From NCBI RefSeq assembly GCF_900129235.1, contig NZ_FQUV01000005.1, positions 186,001 to 250,000 of the forward strand: a stretch of DNA of 64,000 bases, in the 5' to 3' direction. The stretch comes from Litoreibacter ascidiaceicola. Its GTDB lineage: Bacteria > Pseudomonadota > Alphaproteobacteria > Rhodobacterales > Rhodobacteraceae. Shown in pieces: positions 18,799 through 26,408 of this stretch. Numbering within the stretch: the first letter of the stretch is position 1; the number at the start of each line of letters is the position of its first letter. The translations under genes and the position numbers were made by a program. Under the pieces are notes generated by a model. It worked only from the letters and a program-made list of their open reading frames with translations. It was not told the DNA's origin and searched no databases.

Positions 18799-18812
18799 GG
18801 TTACTAGTATAC
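18799..18812 (+). promoter_or_regulatory. Palindromic operator candidate before gntR
   Basis: GGTTACTAGTATAC matches 12 of 14 positions of the palindrome GTATACTAGTATAC, whose other copy (13 of 14) overlaps the TRAP promoter at 15756-15769. It lies 29 bases before the gntR start. Two copies at the two control points of one locus suggest autoregulation by the GntR protein. Confidence 0.55.
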
Positions 18813-18841
18813 GTAGCCCCAACACAAAGTGGGAAAACGGT

Positions 18842-19522
18842 ATGTCACAGTTCACAAGTATCGCAGAGCGCCGCACCAGCGTCGATGAAGTCTTCGACAC
18901 GCTCCATCATGACATCGTCACCTTGAAGCTGATGCCGGGCACCAAGATTTCCGAGGTTGAAATCGCGAACAAGTTCTCGGTGTCCCGCCAGCCTGTCCGC
19001 GACGCGTTCTCCCGCTTGGGGAATTTGGGGCTGCTGCTGATCCGCCCGCAACGGGCAACCGTGATCCGCAAATTCTCCATCCCCGATATTTCTCACGCCC
19101 GCTTTATTCGCACCGCGATCGAGGTCGAGGTCCTGCGCACGGCAATCCTGAAATGGGCCGACACCGACACAACCGCCATCCGCGAAAACATGGCGGAGCA
19201 GGCGAAAGCGGTGAAGGCGCAGGATACCGATCGCTTCCATGAGCTGGACTACGAGTTTCACAAGCTGCTGTGTCTGGCAGCCGGAATCGAGTTGGCGTTC
19301 GAGACGATTGCCGAGAACAAAACCAAAGTCGACCGCCTATGCCGCCTGTCCCTTGAAGAACCCACCGAGATGAAGGTTCTTCTGGACGACCACACACAAA
19401 TCCTTGCTGCGTTGGACGAAAACGATTTCGTCGCGCTGGAAGCCATAATTCGCAAGCACCTTGCACGTCTGGATTCTGTTGTCGAAAGAATTCAGCAAGA
19501 GCATTCCGAATACTTCGAATAA
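18842..19522 (+). CDS. GntR-family regulator, FadR/FCD type, of the TRAP operon
   Basis: DNA-binding regulator of 226 residues. A winged helix (about 14-80: SVDEVFDTLHHDIVTLKLMP, then ISEVEIANKFSVSRQPVRDAF across 38-58) is followed by an all-helical FCD ligand domain (about 88-215) with HELDYEFHKLLC and the RLCRLSLEEP stretch. FCD domains bind carboxylates, often with a metal. It lies 87 bases after the DctM-type gene in the same direction with its own palindrome. It most likely represses the TRAP genes until the imported acid binds. Confidence 0.88.
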   Translation: MSQFTSIAERRTSVDEVFDTLHHDIVTLKLMPGTKISEVEIANKFSVSRQPVRDAFSRLGNLGLLLIRPQRATVIRKFSIPDISHARFIRTAIEVEVLRTAILKWADTDTTAIRENMAEQAKAVKAQDTDRFHELDYEFHKLLCLAAGIELAFETIAENKTKVDRLCRLSLEEPTEMKVLLDDHTQILAALDENDFVALEAIIRKHLARLDSVVERIQQEHSEYFE

Positions 19523-19574
19523 CGCGACCACTCGAAACGGTGCGCGCATCACAAAACTGGTGCTGAAAACGAAA

Positions 19575-19602
19575 AGAGGGCTCCGACCCCCCGGAACCCT
19601 CT
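19575..19602 (+). terminator. Terminator after gntR
   Basis: AGAGGGCTCC pairs with GGAACCCTCT (one mismatch) around an eight-base loop, 52 bases after the gntR stop, followed by a short pyrimidine tract. It most likely ends the gntR transcript. Confidence 0.65.
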
Positions 19603-19763
19603 TCTACCCCACGTGTTTGGTTACTCGCACCACGTGACTATGAAACTGGGTCCGGCCTTACTGGCTCGGTGTCTTATGGGTAGCGGTCGCACCTCAACAT
19701 TGCAAACAAACAATCCCCACAATTCGATCCCCATTTCGTTCAATTTTTCCAAACCAGAAAAGC
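19603..19763. other. Convergent intergenic spacer with two CACGTG boxes
   Basis: Between the gntR terminator and the terminator of the DUF2853 gene. Two CACGTG hexamers lie at 19610-19615 and 19631-19636, exactly 21 bases apart. An open frame of 67 codons crosses the region on the plus strand but has no ribosome site and no recognisable content, so I do not call it a gene. Confidence 0.4.
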
Positions 19764-19795
19764 AAAACGCCCGCGCGAAATCCGGCGGGCGTTTT
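19764..19795 (-). terminator. Terminator of the DUF2853 gene
   Basis: AAAACGCCCGC (19764-19774) pairs with GCGGGCGTTTT (19785-19795) around a ten-base loop. On the minus strand the stem begins 24 bases after the DUF2853 stop and runs into a T-rich stretch, a classical rho-independent terminator. The flanking A and T tracts also let it work in the other direction. Confidence 0.85.
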
Positions 19796-19819
19796 ATCAT
19801 TGCACAAGAGCGGTAGGGC

Positions 19820-20161
19820 TTAGCCGTACACGGACTCTTTGCTGAAATGCTTGGTCAGCATGTAGTAAACCACCGCGCGGTACTTGTTGCGCTCGGATTT
19901 GCCATAGGTCTCGATGACCGAGTTGATCGCTTCCATCAGCTGCGGGCTGTCGGACAGGCCCAGCTTCTTGATCAGGAAGTTGTTTTTGACAGTTTCCAGC
20001 TCTTCTGGCTGGCTACCGGCAACAGTCGATGCGTCCGCGTTGTAGATTGCAGGACCGCAACCGATGGTGACCTTTGTTAAAAGGTCCATATCAGGCGTCA
20101 TGCCACATTTGTTTTTCAGATCGTCCGCATAGACAGCGATCAGTTCGTCACGTTTTCCCAA
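19820..20161 (-). CDS. DUF2853 family protein
   Basis: Small cytoplasmic protein of 113 residues common in alphaproteobacteria and of unknown function. Recognisable blocks are GKRDELIAVYADDLK, KVTIGCGPAIYNADAS and RNKYRAVVYYMLTKHF. Both possible starts are TTG; I place it at 20161 because GGGAG (20170-20174 on the other strand) lies eight bases before it and because the family begins M-GKRDEL, while the upstream TTG at 20179 would itself overlap the ribosome site. It is a single gene with its own terminator. Confidence 0.85.
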   Translation of the reverse strand: MGKRDELIAVYADDLKNKCGMTPDMDLLTKVTIGCGPAIYNADASTVAGSQPEELETVKNNFLIKKLGLSDSPQLMEAINSVIETYGKSERNKYRAVVYYMLTKHFSKESVYG

Positions 20162-20299
20162 AGAAATATCTCCCACCAATGTTCGGGCCCATCAGGCCCC
20201 GTTTCAGGCCTGCAAACGGCCTTGGAGCGCACAATACTGGCTAAATCAGCCAATCCAAAGGAAAAAATCCGCTACTTTTCCCCGCAGGCGGCAACAAGC

Positions 20300-20995
20300 C
20301 TAACGGCAGGTGCCCCAGCCCCTGTTTTGCAAATGAAAATGGTCTGCGTGCAGCGCGTTATAGTCGGGTCCCAGCACGGTCGAGAACCATTCACAACCCG
20401 CGTCGCGGATGTCGCGCAGGAAGGATTGCTCTTGCGGCGTGCCGTTCCAATCCGCCAGCAGCTCGATCCGCGTGCCATCCGCCAGCACCACCCCGCCAAT
20501 GTCGATCGCAGCAGCTGTGGCGTGCTTGCTCATCCGCGTGTTGGAGCCACGGATGGGGCGGCAATTATAGCTTCCGATATGGCGAAGCCCCGTCACGCCC
20601 TGCCCCAGATGCGCCTGTGCGGCGGGCTGGATACCGTGCTGCTCCCACATCGCCAGTCTCAGGGCGGTTTCACACTCCGTCTCGACGGCTTGCAGCCTTG
20701 AGGCACCCACTCCGGTCAAGTCCACACGGTTGGCGATACCACACCGCGCGCTGGCCACCAACGGGGTCATTTCTTGGAAACGTCCTGCCTGCGCCAGCAC
20801 GGTCAGACACAGCTTCGGATCATCGACCACGCGCCGCAGTTTGAAATGTGTCACCGGCGTCACAGGATCGGACACCACCAATTCACGCAGCGGGTTCCAT
20901 TCGCGCGGCACAGGGCTGCGCGGGTCGGTAAACGCCCAGTAAACGCCAAACGCCACCGCAGAAAAAACCGCGATGGCGCCCAGAATACTCAGCAT
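20300..20995 (-). CDS. Extensin-like C-terminal domain protein
   Basis: Predicted envelope protein of 231 residues. Residues 1-23 form an N-terminal membrane anchor or uncleaved signal; the rest is an extensin_C domain, a fold related to D-Ala-D-Ala peptidases of the VanY/peptidase M15 group. Typical motifs are SYNCRPIRGSNTRMSKHATA, AAIDIGGVVLADG and HADHFHLQNRG, which supply the histidines and aspartate expected for zinc binding. Cell-wall peptide trimming is the likely role. It lies 30 bases downstream of ahcY on the same strand and may share its transcript. Confidence 0.82.
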   Translation of the reverse strand: MLSILGAIAVFSAVAFGVYWAFTDPRSPVPREWNPLRELVVSDPVTPVTHFKLRRVVDDPKLCLTVLAQAGRFQEMTPLVASARCGIANRVDLTGVGASRLQAVETECETALRLAMWEQHGIQPAAQAHLGQGVTGLRHIGSYNCRPIRGSNTRMSKHATAAAIDIGGVVLADGTRIELLADWNGTPQEQSFLRDIRDAGCEWFSTVLGPDYNALHADHFHLQNRGWGTCR

Positions 20996-21025
20996 GATGC
21001 GAAAAGTGGCGATAGCACCACCCCC

Positions 21026-22411
21026 TTAGTAGCGATAATGCTCAGGCTTGAACGGTCCGTCAGGCGACACACCGATATAAGCGGCTTGCTCTGCGTCCAG
21101 CTTCGACAGCTTCACGCCGATCCGGTCCAGATGCAGTCGCGCGACCTTCTCGTCCAGATGCTTGGGCAGGATATAGACGTCGTTCTTGTAGGCCTCGTTA
21201 TTGGTCCAAAGCTCCATCTGCGCCAACACCTGGTTGGTGAAGGAGGCGGACATCACGAAGGACGGGTGGCCGGTGGCGTTGCCAAGGTTTAGCAAGCGAC
21301 CCTCGGACAGCAGGATCAGGCGATGGCCATTCGGCATCTCGATCATGTCGACCTGTTCTTTGATGTTGGTCCATTTGTGGTTCTTCAGCGCCGCGACTTG
21401 GATCTCATTGTCGAAGTGGCCGATATTGCCAACGATCGCCATGTCCTTCATCTCGCGCATATGTTCGATGCGGATCACGTCCTTGTTGCCAGTGGTGGTG
21501 ATGAAGATATCGGCGGAGGACACGACGTCCTCCAATAGCACAACTTCAAAGCCGTCCATGGCAGCTTGCAGCGCGCAGATTGGGTCGACCTCGGTCACCT
21601 TCACCCGCGCACCGGCACCGCGCAGCGAAGCGGCAGAGCCTTTGCCCACGTCGCCGTAACCCATGACCACAGCAACCTTACCGGCCATCATGGTGTCGGT
21701 GGCGCGGCGGATGCCGTCGACCAGCGATTCCTTGCAGCCGTATTTGTTGTCGAACTTCGACTTGGTCACCGAGTCATTCACGTTGATCGCGGGGAAGGGC
21801 AGTTGCCCCTTCTTCACGAGGTCATAGAGGCGGTGAACACCTGTTGTAGTTTCCTCGGAGACACCCTTGATCTGGTCGCGCATTTTGGTGAACCAACCGG
21901 GGCTTGCTTCCATGCGTTTCTTGATCTGCGCCTGAATGGCTTCTTCTTCCTCGGAGGTCGCTACGCCAAAGGCCTCGCCACCTTCGATGCGGGCACCCAG
22001 CAGGATATACAGCGTCGCGTCGCCGCCATCGTCGAGGATCAGGTTCGGGCCGTCAGGGAACATGAAGGACTTGTCGAGGTAGTCCCAATGCTCTTCCAGC
22101 GACTGGCCTTTGATCGCAAAAACCGGAACACCGCTTGCTGCGATTGCGGCCGCGGCGTGGTCTTGGGTCGAAAAGATGTTGCACGACGCCCAGCGCACGT
22201 CAGCGCCAAGGGCGACCAGCGTTTCGATCAGAACAGCGGTCTGGATAGTCATGTGCAAAGAGCCGACGATACGCGAACCAGCAAGCGGTTTGCTTTCACC
22301 ATATTCGTCGCGCAGGGCCATCAGCCCCGGCATTTCGGTTTCTGCGATATCAAGCTCTTTGCGGCCGAAGGCGGCCAGATTGATGTCCTTGACGATGTAG
22401 TCGTTTGCCAT
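21026..22411 (-). CDS. ahcY: Adenosylhomocysteinase
   Basis: Splits S-adenosylhomocysteine to adenosine and homocysteine, clearing the product of SAM-dependent methylation. The 461-residue NAD enzyme shows [16 protein letters not shown], the NAD loop [29 protein letters not shown], and the C-terminal [17 protein letters not shown] ending PFKPEHYRY. The length fits the longer bacterial form. ATG 22411 follows GAGGA at eight bases. I looked for an SAH-type riboswitch in the 70 bases upstream and saw none. In Rhodobacter capsulatus ahcY sits near the reg genes, and here regA lies 3.4 kb away. Confidence 0.96.
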   Translation of the reverse strand: MANDYIVKDINLAAFGRKELDIAETEMPGLMALRDEYGESKPLAGSRIVGSLHMTIQTAVLIETLVALGADVRWASCNIFSTQDHAAAAIAASGVPVFAIKGQSLEEHWDYLDKSFMFPDGPNLILDDGGDATLYILLGARIEGGEAFGVATSEEEEAIQAQIKKRMEASPGWFTKMRDQIKGVSEETTTGVHRLYDLVKKGQLPFPAINVNDSVTKSKFDNKYGCKESLVDGIRRATDTMMAGKVAVVMGYGDVGKGSAASLRGAGARVKVTEVDPICALQAAMDGFEVVLLEDVVSSADIFITTTGNKDVIRIEHMREMKDMAIVGNIGHFDNEIQVAALKNHKWTNIKEQVDMIEMPNGHRLILLSEGRLLNLGNATGHPSFVMSASFTNQVLAQMELWTNNEAYKNDVYILPKHLDEKVARLHLDRIGVKLSKLDAEQAAYIGVSPDGPFKPEHYRY

Positions 22412-22479
22412 TGATGCGGTCCTCTTGGGAATTTGCGATCCGCGTAACAGCTAAATGCGCTGATCTCAATGGGAACCGG

Positions 22480-22782
22480 TTATCCTTGCCCGAATGGCAG
22501 GCTTGCCAGCAAAGCGTCAGCGTCCATATTCGGCGACCAGTTGTCGCCTTGGGCCAGCGCGCAGCTTGTCCCGTTGTCCTTGTAACTCACCACTGTCCAT
22601 GTCCCGCCGATGCCCGACGCCCAGACAATCGTGCCGTCCTCTGCCATCACAGCGGGGGTTTCGTCGTACCAGTCGACAAGTGACGCTTCCATTTCTTCAG
22701 TAGCCATGCAGACCACGTCATCCTGCGCAAGCGCAGGCAAGGTGCTAAGAGCAAGTACAGCGGCTGTAAAAAGCGGTTTCAT
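22480..22782 (-). CDS. Small secreted protein of unknown function
   Basis: A 100-residue precursor with a signal peptide (1-19, ending LPALA) and a mature part of about 80 residues that begins QDDVVCMATEEMEASL. It contains two cysteines (VVCMAT and TSCALAQ), which could form a disulfide in the periplasm, and the block WASGIGGTWTVVSYKDNG. ATG 22782 is preceded by AAGGAGA; the longer frame to 22875 overlaps the divergent HD gene and is not used. I do not recognise the family. Confidence 0.75.
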   Translation of the reverse strand: MKPLFTAAVLALSTLPALAQDDVVCMATEEMEASLVDWYDETPAVMAEDGTIVWASGIGGTWTVVSYKDNGTSCALAQGDNWSPNMDADALLASLPFGQG

Positions 22783-22856
22783 CGTTTTCTCCTTCGGGGG
22801 TAGAACGAGGAAACCGCGCAGAAGTTCCGGACGATCACGAAAAGGTGGGCAGGCAG

Positions 22857-23447
22857 ATGAAACAACCCAGAGCATGGCAACGCATGTTGTCCGGTCGCAG
22901 GCTGGACCTGCTGGACCCGACCCCGATGGACATCGAGATCGAGGATATCGCTCACGGTTTGGCCTTCGTGGCGCGCTGGAACGGGCAGACCATGGGGGAG
23001 TTCGCCTACTCCGTGGCGGAGCATTCCGTGCTGGTCGAACGCCTCTATTCCGCCGCCAACCCTAACGCGCCGGTGAAGTGGCAACTGGCCGCCTTGCTGC
23101 ACGACGCGCCAGAATATGTGATCGGGGATATGATCTCGCCGGTGAAAAATGCGGTCGGGCCGGGCTATGCGGAACTCGACGACCGGCTGACCGCCGCAAT
23201 CCATCTGCGTTTCGGCCTGCCTGCGGCGATTCCAGTGGCGGTGAAGAAACAGATCAAGAAGGCCGACAAGCTGTCCGCATGGCTGGAGGCGACGCAGATC
23301 GCGGGATTCTCGATTGAAGAAAGCAACAAATTCTTCGGCGCACCACGTGGCAGCGTCCCGCTACCCGACAAGTTGGTCCCTCGCCCGCCTATGGAGGTGA
23401 AGGCGGAGTTTCTGGCCCGCTTCAGCGCATTGTCGGCGGCGCTATGA
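22857..23447 (+). CDS. HD-domain phosphohydrolase (YfbR-like)
   Basis: Predicted metal-dependent phosphohydrolase of 196 residues. The HD motif is spread as His56 (VAEHSVLV), His82-Asp83 (ALLHDAPEYVIGD) and a later aspartate in ELDDRLTAAI. The pattern matches the YfbR-like nucleotidase branch, which removes phosphate from deoxynucleoside monophosphates. The start is ATG 22857 with AGGTGG ten bases before it; a GTG four codons earlier is less likely. It overlaps the GNAT gene by four bases. Confidence 0.82.
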   Translation: MKQPRAWQRMLSGRRLDLLDPTPMDIEIEDIAHGLAFVARWNGQTMGEFAYSVAEHSVLVERLYSAANPNAPVKWQLAALLHDAPEYVIGDMISPVKNAVGPGYAELDDRLTAAIHLRFGLPAAIPVAVKKQIKKADKLSAWLEATQIAGFSIEESNKFFGAPRGSVPLPDKLVPRPPMEVKAEFLARFSALSAAL

Positions 23448-23917
23448 TTATCCGTAAGGTCACTCCGCAAGACCGCGACGCCATGACTACGATTCTTAAC
23501 GAAGTCATCGCGATTGGCGGCACGACCGCATACCAGAATCCGATTGAGCCTTCGCATTTCGACCGCTTCATCGCACCCGAAGACGACCGGACTTTTCTGC
23601 ACGTGGCCGAAGCTGACGGCGAGGTTGTTGGCTTTCAATGGATGAGTCCGGACAAAGACGGAATGGGAATCATCGCAACTTTCGCTCGGCCCGGAACCGT
23701 GCAGCGTGGCATCGGCTCGGCGCTGTTTAAGCAAACGCTGAAATGCTGTCGTGATGCGGGGTATACACTGCTCGACGCCACCATCCGCGCCGACAATACG
23801 GGCGGCTTGGCCTACTATTCCAAGATGGGGTTCGAGGACCATTCCGTGACCCGCGCCGTGCCTTTGAGCGACGGAACACCCGTGGATCGCGTCCACAAAC
23901 GCATGCACCTGAGGTAA
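23444..23917 (+). CDS. GNAT-family N-acetyltransferase
   Basis: Single GNAT domain of 157 residues. The acetyl-CoA site is in the stretch ARPGTVQRGIGSALFKQTL, where the expected R/Q-x-x-G-x-G/A signature is QRGIGS; the closing YYSKMGFEDHS block is also typical. The opening RKVTPQDRDAMTTILNEVI and GGTTAYQNPI resemble the phosphinothricin-acetyltransferase-like branch, but the substrate cannot be read. It is co-translated with the HD hydrolase (ATGA). Its stop codon lies inside a perfect 16-base palindrome. Confidence 0.82.
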   Translation: MIIRKVTPQDRDAMTTILNEVIAIGGTTAYQNPIEPSHFDRFIAPEDDRTFLHVAEADGEVVGFQWMSPDKDGMGIIATFARPGTVQRGIGSALFKQTLKCCRDAGYTLLDATIRADNTGGLAYYSKMGFEDHSVTRAVPLSDGTPVDRVHKRMHLR

Positions 23918-23929
23918 CCCATGGGTTAC
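23914..23929. repeat. Perfect 16-base palindrome over the GNAT stop codon
   Basis: GTAACCCATGGGTTAC is fully self-complementary and contains the TAA stop of the GNAT gene. Its right half can instead pair with TAACC at 23949-23953, with CGCT/AGCG (23929-23932 and 23940-23943) as an inner stem, so two mutually exclusive RNA folds are possible. Confidence 0.8.
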
Positions 23930-24020
23930 GCTGCACCGTAGCGGGTGTTAACCAGCTTTTGCAGGTCTGCATGGCTACGACGGACAGTGCGTTTACACCT
24001 GTTTCGGGGTGGTTAATTCA

Positions 24021-24053
24021 ATCAAATCAAAAAGCGGGTGTTTTTGATTTGAT
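24021..24053. terminator. Perfect 13-base A+T-rich hairpin between convergent genes
   Basis: ATCAAATCAAAAA (24021-24033) is followed by the loop GCGGGTG and the exact complement TTTTTGATTTGAT (24041-24053). It lies between the convergent GNAT and LysR genes, 18 bases after the LysR stop. The A-run/T-run symmetry suits termination from either side, but the stem has only two G-C pairs per arm, so it may be only weakly stable as RNA. Confidence 0.65.
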
Positions 24054-24070
24054 TAGCGTCGCGGCCAGAT

Positions 24071-24943
24071 TCAGGCCGCCGCCGATTTCAGCCATCTGAT
24101 GAAGGTTTTCAGCGCGTCTGACCGTGGCACGGGGCGGGTCGCAAGGTAGTAGCCCAGCGTGGAAACAGGCGCTTCCTGCAGGCAGACCAGCGTGCCGCGT
24201 TGCAAGTCGCCCTCCACCATGGCGCGTGTCTGGATGGACAACCCCGCACCCCCGCGCGTTGCGGATAGCACCAGCGAATTGGTTGGTAGGTCGATGCTGG
24301 TGGTGCAGGACAGATCCAGCCCAACCTCCTCTGCCCAGACACGCTGCTCCATTCGCCCAGCCTCGAACACCCATGGCAAGGAACACAGGCCCAGCATGGA
24401 GGTGTCGTTGGTCTTCGCGGCCAGTTCAGGGCAGGCCACCACGACGTAGTTTGCGTGGACCAGCAACTCCGCCTCTAGCCCTGCCCATTCGCCGTGGCCG
24501 TAGCGGATCGCCAGATCGAAGCCGTCGCGGCGCATATCGACGACTGCGTTGGACGGCTGCAAGGCGACCTCTATGTCGGGATGCTCTGCCCAGAACGCGC
24601 CAATGCGCGGCATCAGCCAGTTTTCGGCGAAGGTCGCGGTCAGGGAAACCTTCAGCGGCTGGTTCTGCTTCAGCGCCCGGATGTCGCGCACGCCGCTGGC
24701 TATGGTCCCGAACCCCTCGCCCAAGGACAGCGACAAGGCCCGCCCCGCCTCCGTCAGGGCCATACCTGTGCCTTCGCGGAAGGCCAGCTCCGCGCCGAAC
24801 TCCGCTTCCAGCCCGCGCACATGCTGGGCGATTGCGGCATGGGTCACGTTCAACTCCCGCGCTGCCGCCGAGAAACTGCCCAGCCGCGCGGTGGCCTCGA
24901 ACGCCTTGAGCGCCGACAAAGACGGGATATCGCGCCAGTTCAT
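24071..24943 (-). CDS. LysR-family regulator (GcvA-like; possible HvrB equivalent)
   Basis: Transcription factor of 290 residues: N-terminal winged helix (about 6-65, with LGSFSAAARELNVTHAAIAQHVRGLE spread over 21-46) and a periplasmic-binding-protein-like effector domain (about 90-290). It is divergent from two very small genes and a TTCA-N11-TGAA box lies 15 bases before its start. In Rhodobacter capsulatus the LysR protein HvrB lies near ahcY and activates it, and this gene lies between ahcY and regA, so orthology is possible but unproven. Confidence 0.88.
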   Translation of the reverse strand: MNWRDIPSLSALKAFEATARLGSFSAAARELNVTHAAIAQHVRGLEAEFGAELAFREGTGMALTEAGRALSLSLGEGFGTIASGVRDIRALKQNQPLKVSLTATFAENWLMPRIGAFWAEHPDIEVALQPSNAVVDMRRDGFDLAIRYGHGEWAGLEAELLVHANYVVVACPELAAKTNDTSMLGLCSLPWVFEAGRMEQRVWAEEVGLDLSCTTSIDLPTNSLVLSATRGGAGLSIQTRAMVEGDLQRGTLVCLQEAPVSTLGYYLATRPVPRSDALKTFIRWLKSAAA

Positions 24944-24957
24944 CAGGAATATGAAAG

Positions 24958-24976
24958 TTCAGCTAACATATATGAA
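24958..24976. promoter_or_regulatory. LysR-type box (TTCA-N11-TGAA)
   Basis: TTCA at 24958-24961 and TGAA at 24973-24976 are exact inverted arms separated by 11 bases, which is the T-N11-A layout of LysR-type binding sites. The box is in the gap between the LysR gene and the divergent small genes, as expected for autoregulation and control of the neighbour. Confidence 0.6.
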
Positions 24977-25047
24977 ATCATACTGACGTGCATGACAAAG
25001 GCAAGCGGCGCATGATGGGTCATCACTTCATAGAAGGACTATAACCC

Positions 25048-25212
25048 ATGTTTAGTATCATCGCCGAAAGTATGCTCACCGCCATCCGCCGCCGCGCGGA
25101 CTTTCCCGATCATCTGAAAGATCACGCCGACCGCTATATCCGTTCCCCCCGTGCGGCGCGGCGGGACGGCGTGTCGCGACGCTCCGAGCGCTACGGACGC
25201 GACCTATGGTAA
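25048..25212 (+). CDS. Very small basic protein (54 residues)
   Basis: An open frame of 54 codons starting MFSIIAESMLTAIRRRADF, rich in arginine (13 of 54) and ending RSERYGRDLW. It is the first gene divergent from LysR and overlaps the next gene by seven bases (the last codons share TATGGTAA), which supports it as real and co-translated. The N terminus could form a short amphipathic helix and the rest is probably disordered and nucleic-acid or membrane-surface binding. I do not recognise a family. The arginine-rich small size recalls DUF1127-type proteins, without a clear match. Confidence 0.6.
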   Translation: MFSIIAESMLTAIRRRADFPDHLKDHADRYIRSPRAARRDGVSRRSERYGRDLW

Positions 25213-25454
25213 CGACCACCCTCAGAGCGCTGGACCGTGAGGCCGCCACATTCGCCCTGAAATGGGCGGCCTCACTGGTCCAGATCGCGGGCTATGCCAC
25301 CACGGCGTTCGGGATGGCACCTTTGAACATCTACCTGTTTCTGGTCGGTCTGATCGGATGGTTCGCGGTTGGGTATCTCTGGAAGGACCGCGCGATCATG
25401 CTGATCCACGCCGTCGCATTGGCGGCAATGGGAGCTGGGCTGCTCAGCAGCTAA
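25206..25454 (+). CDS. Small inner-membrane protein, DUF6552-like
   Basis: Protein of 82 residues with two or three membrane helices: ALKWAASLVQIAGYATTAFG, then IYLFLVGLIGWFAVGYLW, then MLIHAVALAAMGAGLL. The pattern WKDRAIMLIH between the second and third helix resembles the small Rhodobacteraceae DUF6552 family, whose function is unknown; this match is from memory. It is co-translated with the 54-residue protein and overlaps the convergent lipoprotein gene by 11 bases. Confidence 0.7.
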   Translation: MVTTTLRALDREAATFALKWAASLVQIAGYATTAFGMAPLNIYLFLVGLIGWFAVGYLWKDRAIMLIHAVALAAMGAGLLSS

Positions 25455-25770
25455 GCCCCGCGCTGGCTGCTGCGTTGGTCCAGCCGCGGAACTCCCCCGC
25501 GGCAAAGACCAGCGCGGTGCCGTCGGGCCATTCGACCTGCTGTCCGCTGCCTGCGCAATCGCGTGTGGCGGTGGGTCCGCGTCCGACCAGCTTGGTCATG
25601 GCGGGGATGGTCGAGTGATCTGTGCGGCCAAAATCGATGCGCTGCGCACGGTCGGAGAGTTGTACACCGTTCGCATCAAGCGTGTAGGGGATCGGGTCGG
25701 AGCGCGGCACATTCGGCCCGGCAGGTGCGCAGGCGGCAACCAACAGAGTGACCGCCAGCGCCCGTTTCAT
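25444..25770 (-). CDS. Small lipoprotein, 108 residues, overlapping regA
   Basis: The signal peptide MKRALAVTLLVAAC ends in a lipobox with Cys14. The mature domain has two cysteines (ATRDCAGSG and the terminal GLSC), probably joined by a disulfide, and motifs ALVFAAGEFRGW and GRTDHSTIPAMTKLVG. The start ATG overlaps the regA stop (ATGA on the minus strand), so it is translated after regA. No function is known to me; a position directly behind a redox response regulator is suggestive only. Confidence 0.75.
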   Translation of the reverse strand: MKRALAVTLLVAACAPAGPNVPRSDPIPYTLDANGVQLSDRAQRIDFGRTDHSTIPAMTKLVGRGPTATRDCAGSGQQVEWPDGTALVFAAGEFRGWTNAAASAGLSC

Positions 25771-26321
25771 TTCGGCGACCGTTTCGCGAGGATGCGTTGC
25801 AGCGTACGGCGGTGCATGCTCAGGCGGCGCGCGGTCTCGGAAACGTTGCGGTCGCACAGCTCATACACCCGCTGGATATGCTCCCAGCGCACACGGTCGG
25901 CGGACATCGGGTTTTCCGGCGGTGGCGGCAACTCGTCACCATTGGCCAGAAGCGCATTGGTAACGTCATTGGCGTCGGCAGGCTTCGACAGGTAATCCGT
26001 CGCGCCGATCTTCACGGCAGCCACGGCGGTGGCAATCGCGCCATAACCGGTGAGCACCACGATCTTGGCGTCGGGCCGCTTCTCTCGCAGCACTTCGACC
26101 ACGTCGAGGCCGTTTCCGTCGCCAAGGCGCAGGTCGATCACGGCGTAAGCAGGCGGGCGGGCGGTTGCGATGGCGCGGCCCCCTGCGACGGTGTCAGCGG
26201 TTTCAGGGGCAAAACCCCGTTTCTCCATGGCACGCGCGAGGCGGCGCAGAAACGGCTCGTCATCATCGACAAGCAGCAGGGAATTGTCTTCGCCAATCTC
26301 TTTTAGCGCGTTGTCAGCCAT
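25767..26321 (-). CDS. regA: Redox response regulator RegA (PrrA/ActR)
   Basis: Response regulator of the RegB/RegA two-component system that controls energy and redox genes (respiration, carbon and nitrogen assimilation, photosynthesis where present). The 184-residue protein has a receiver domain (14-125) with phospho-acceptor Asp63 in AVIDLRLGDG and the lysine in DYLSKPAD, a proline hinge ELPPPPENP, and a Fis-type helix-turn-helix at the C terminus (SETARRLSMHRRTLQRIL). ATG 26321 follows GAGGGA. senC lies 87 bases upstream on the same strand, and regB is divergent from senC. Confidence 0.96.
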   Translation of the reverse strand: MADNALKEIGEDNSLLLVDDDEPFLRRLARAMEKRGFAPETADTVAGGRAIATARPPAYAVIDLRLGDGNGLDVVEVLREKRPDAKIVVLTGYGAIATAVAAVKIGATDYLSKPADANDVTNALLANGDELPPPPENPMSADRVRWEHIQRVYELCDRNVSETARRLSMHRRTLQRILAKRSPK

Positions 26322-26408
26322 GGCAAAATCCCTCGATCGCGTTTCACCTACAAGATGTAGGTCGCAAGCGCGGGCGCGTCAAACACTACTGCGGCGGCCT
26401 GACGCGTG

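Noticed and set aside
19613-19816. 67-codon frame in the spacer downstream of gntR
   Set aside because: No ribosome site, no family features, and it runs through the terminator of the neighbouring gene.
22412-22479. SAH or SAM riboswitch upstream of ahcY
   Set aside because: The leader is short and shows neither the conserved SAH-riboswitch core nor a pseudoknot pattern that I can recognise.
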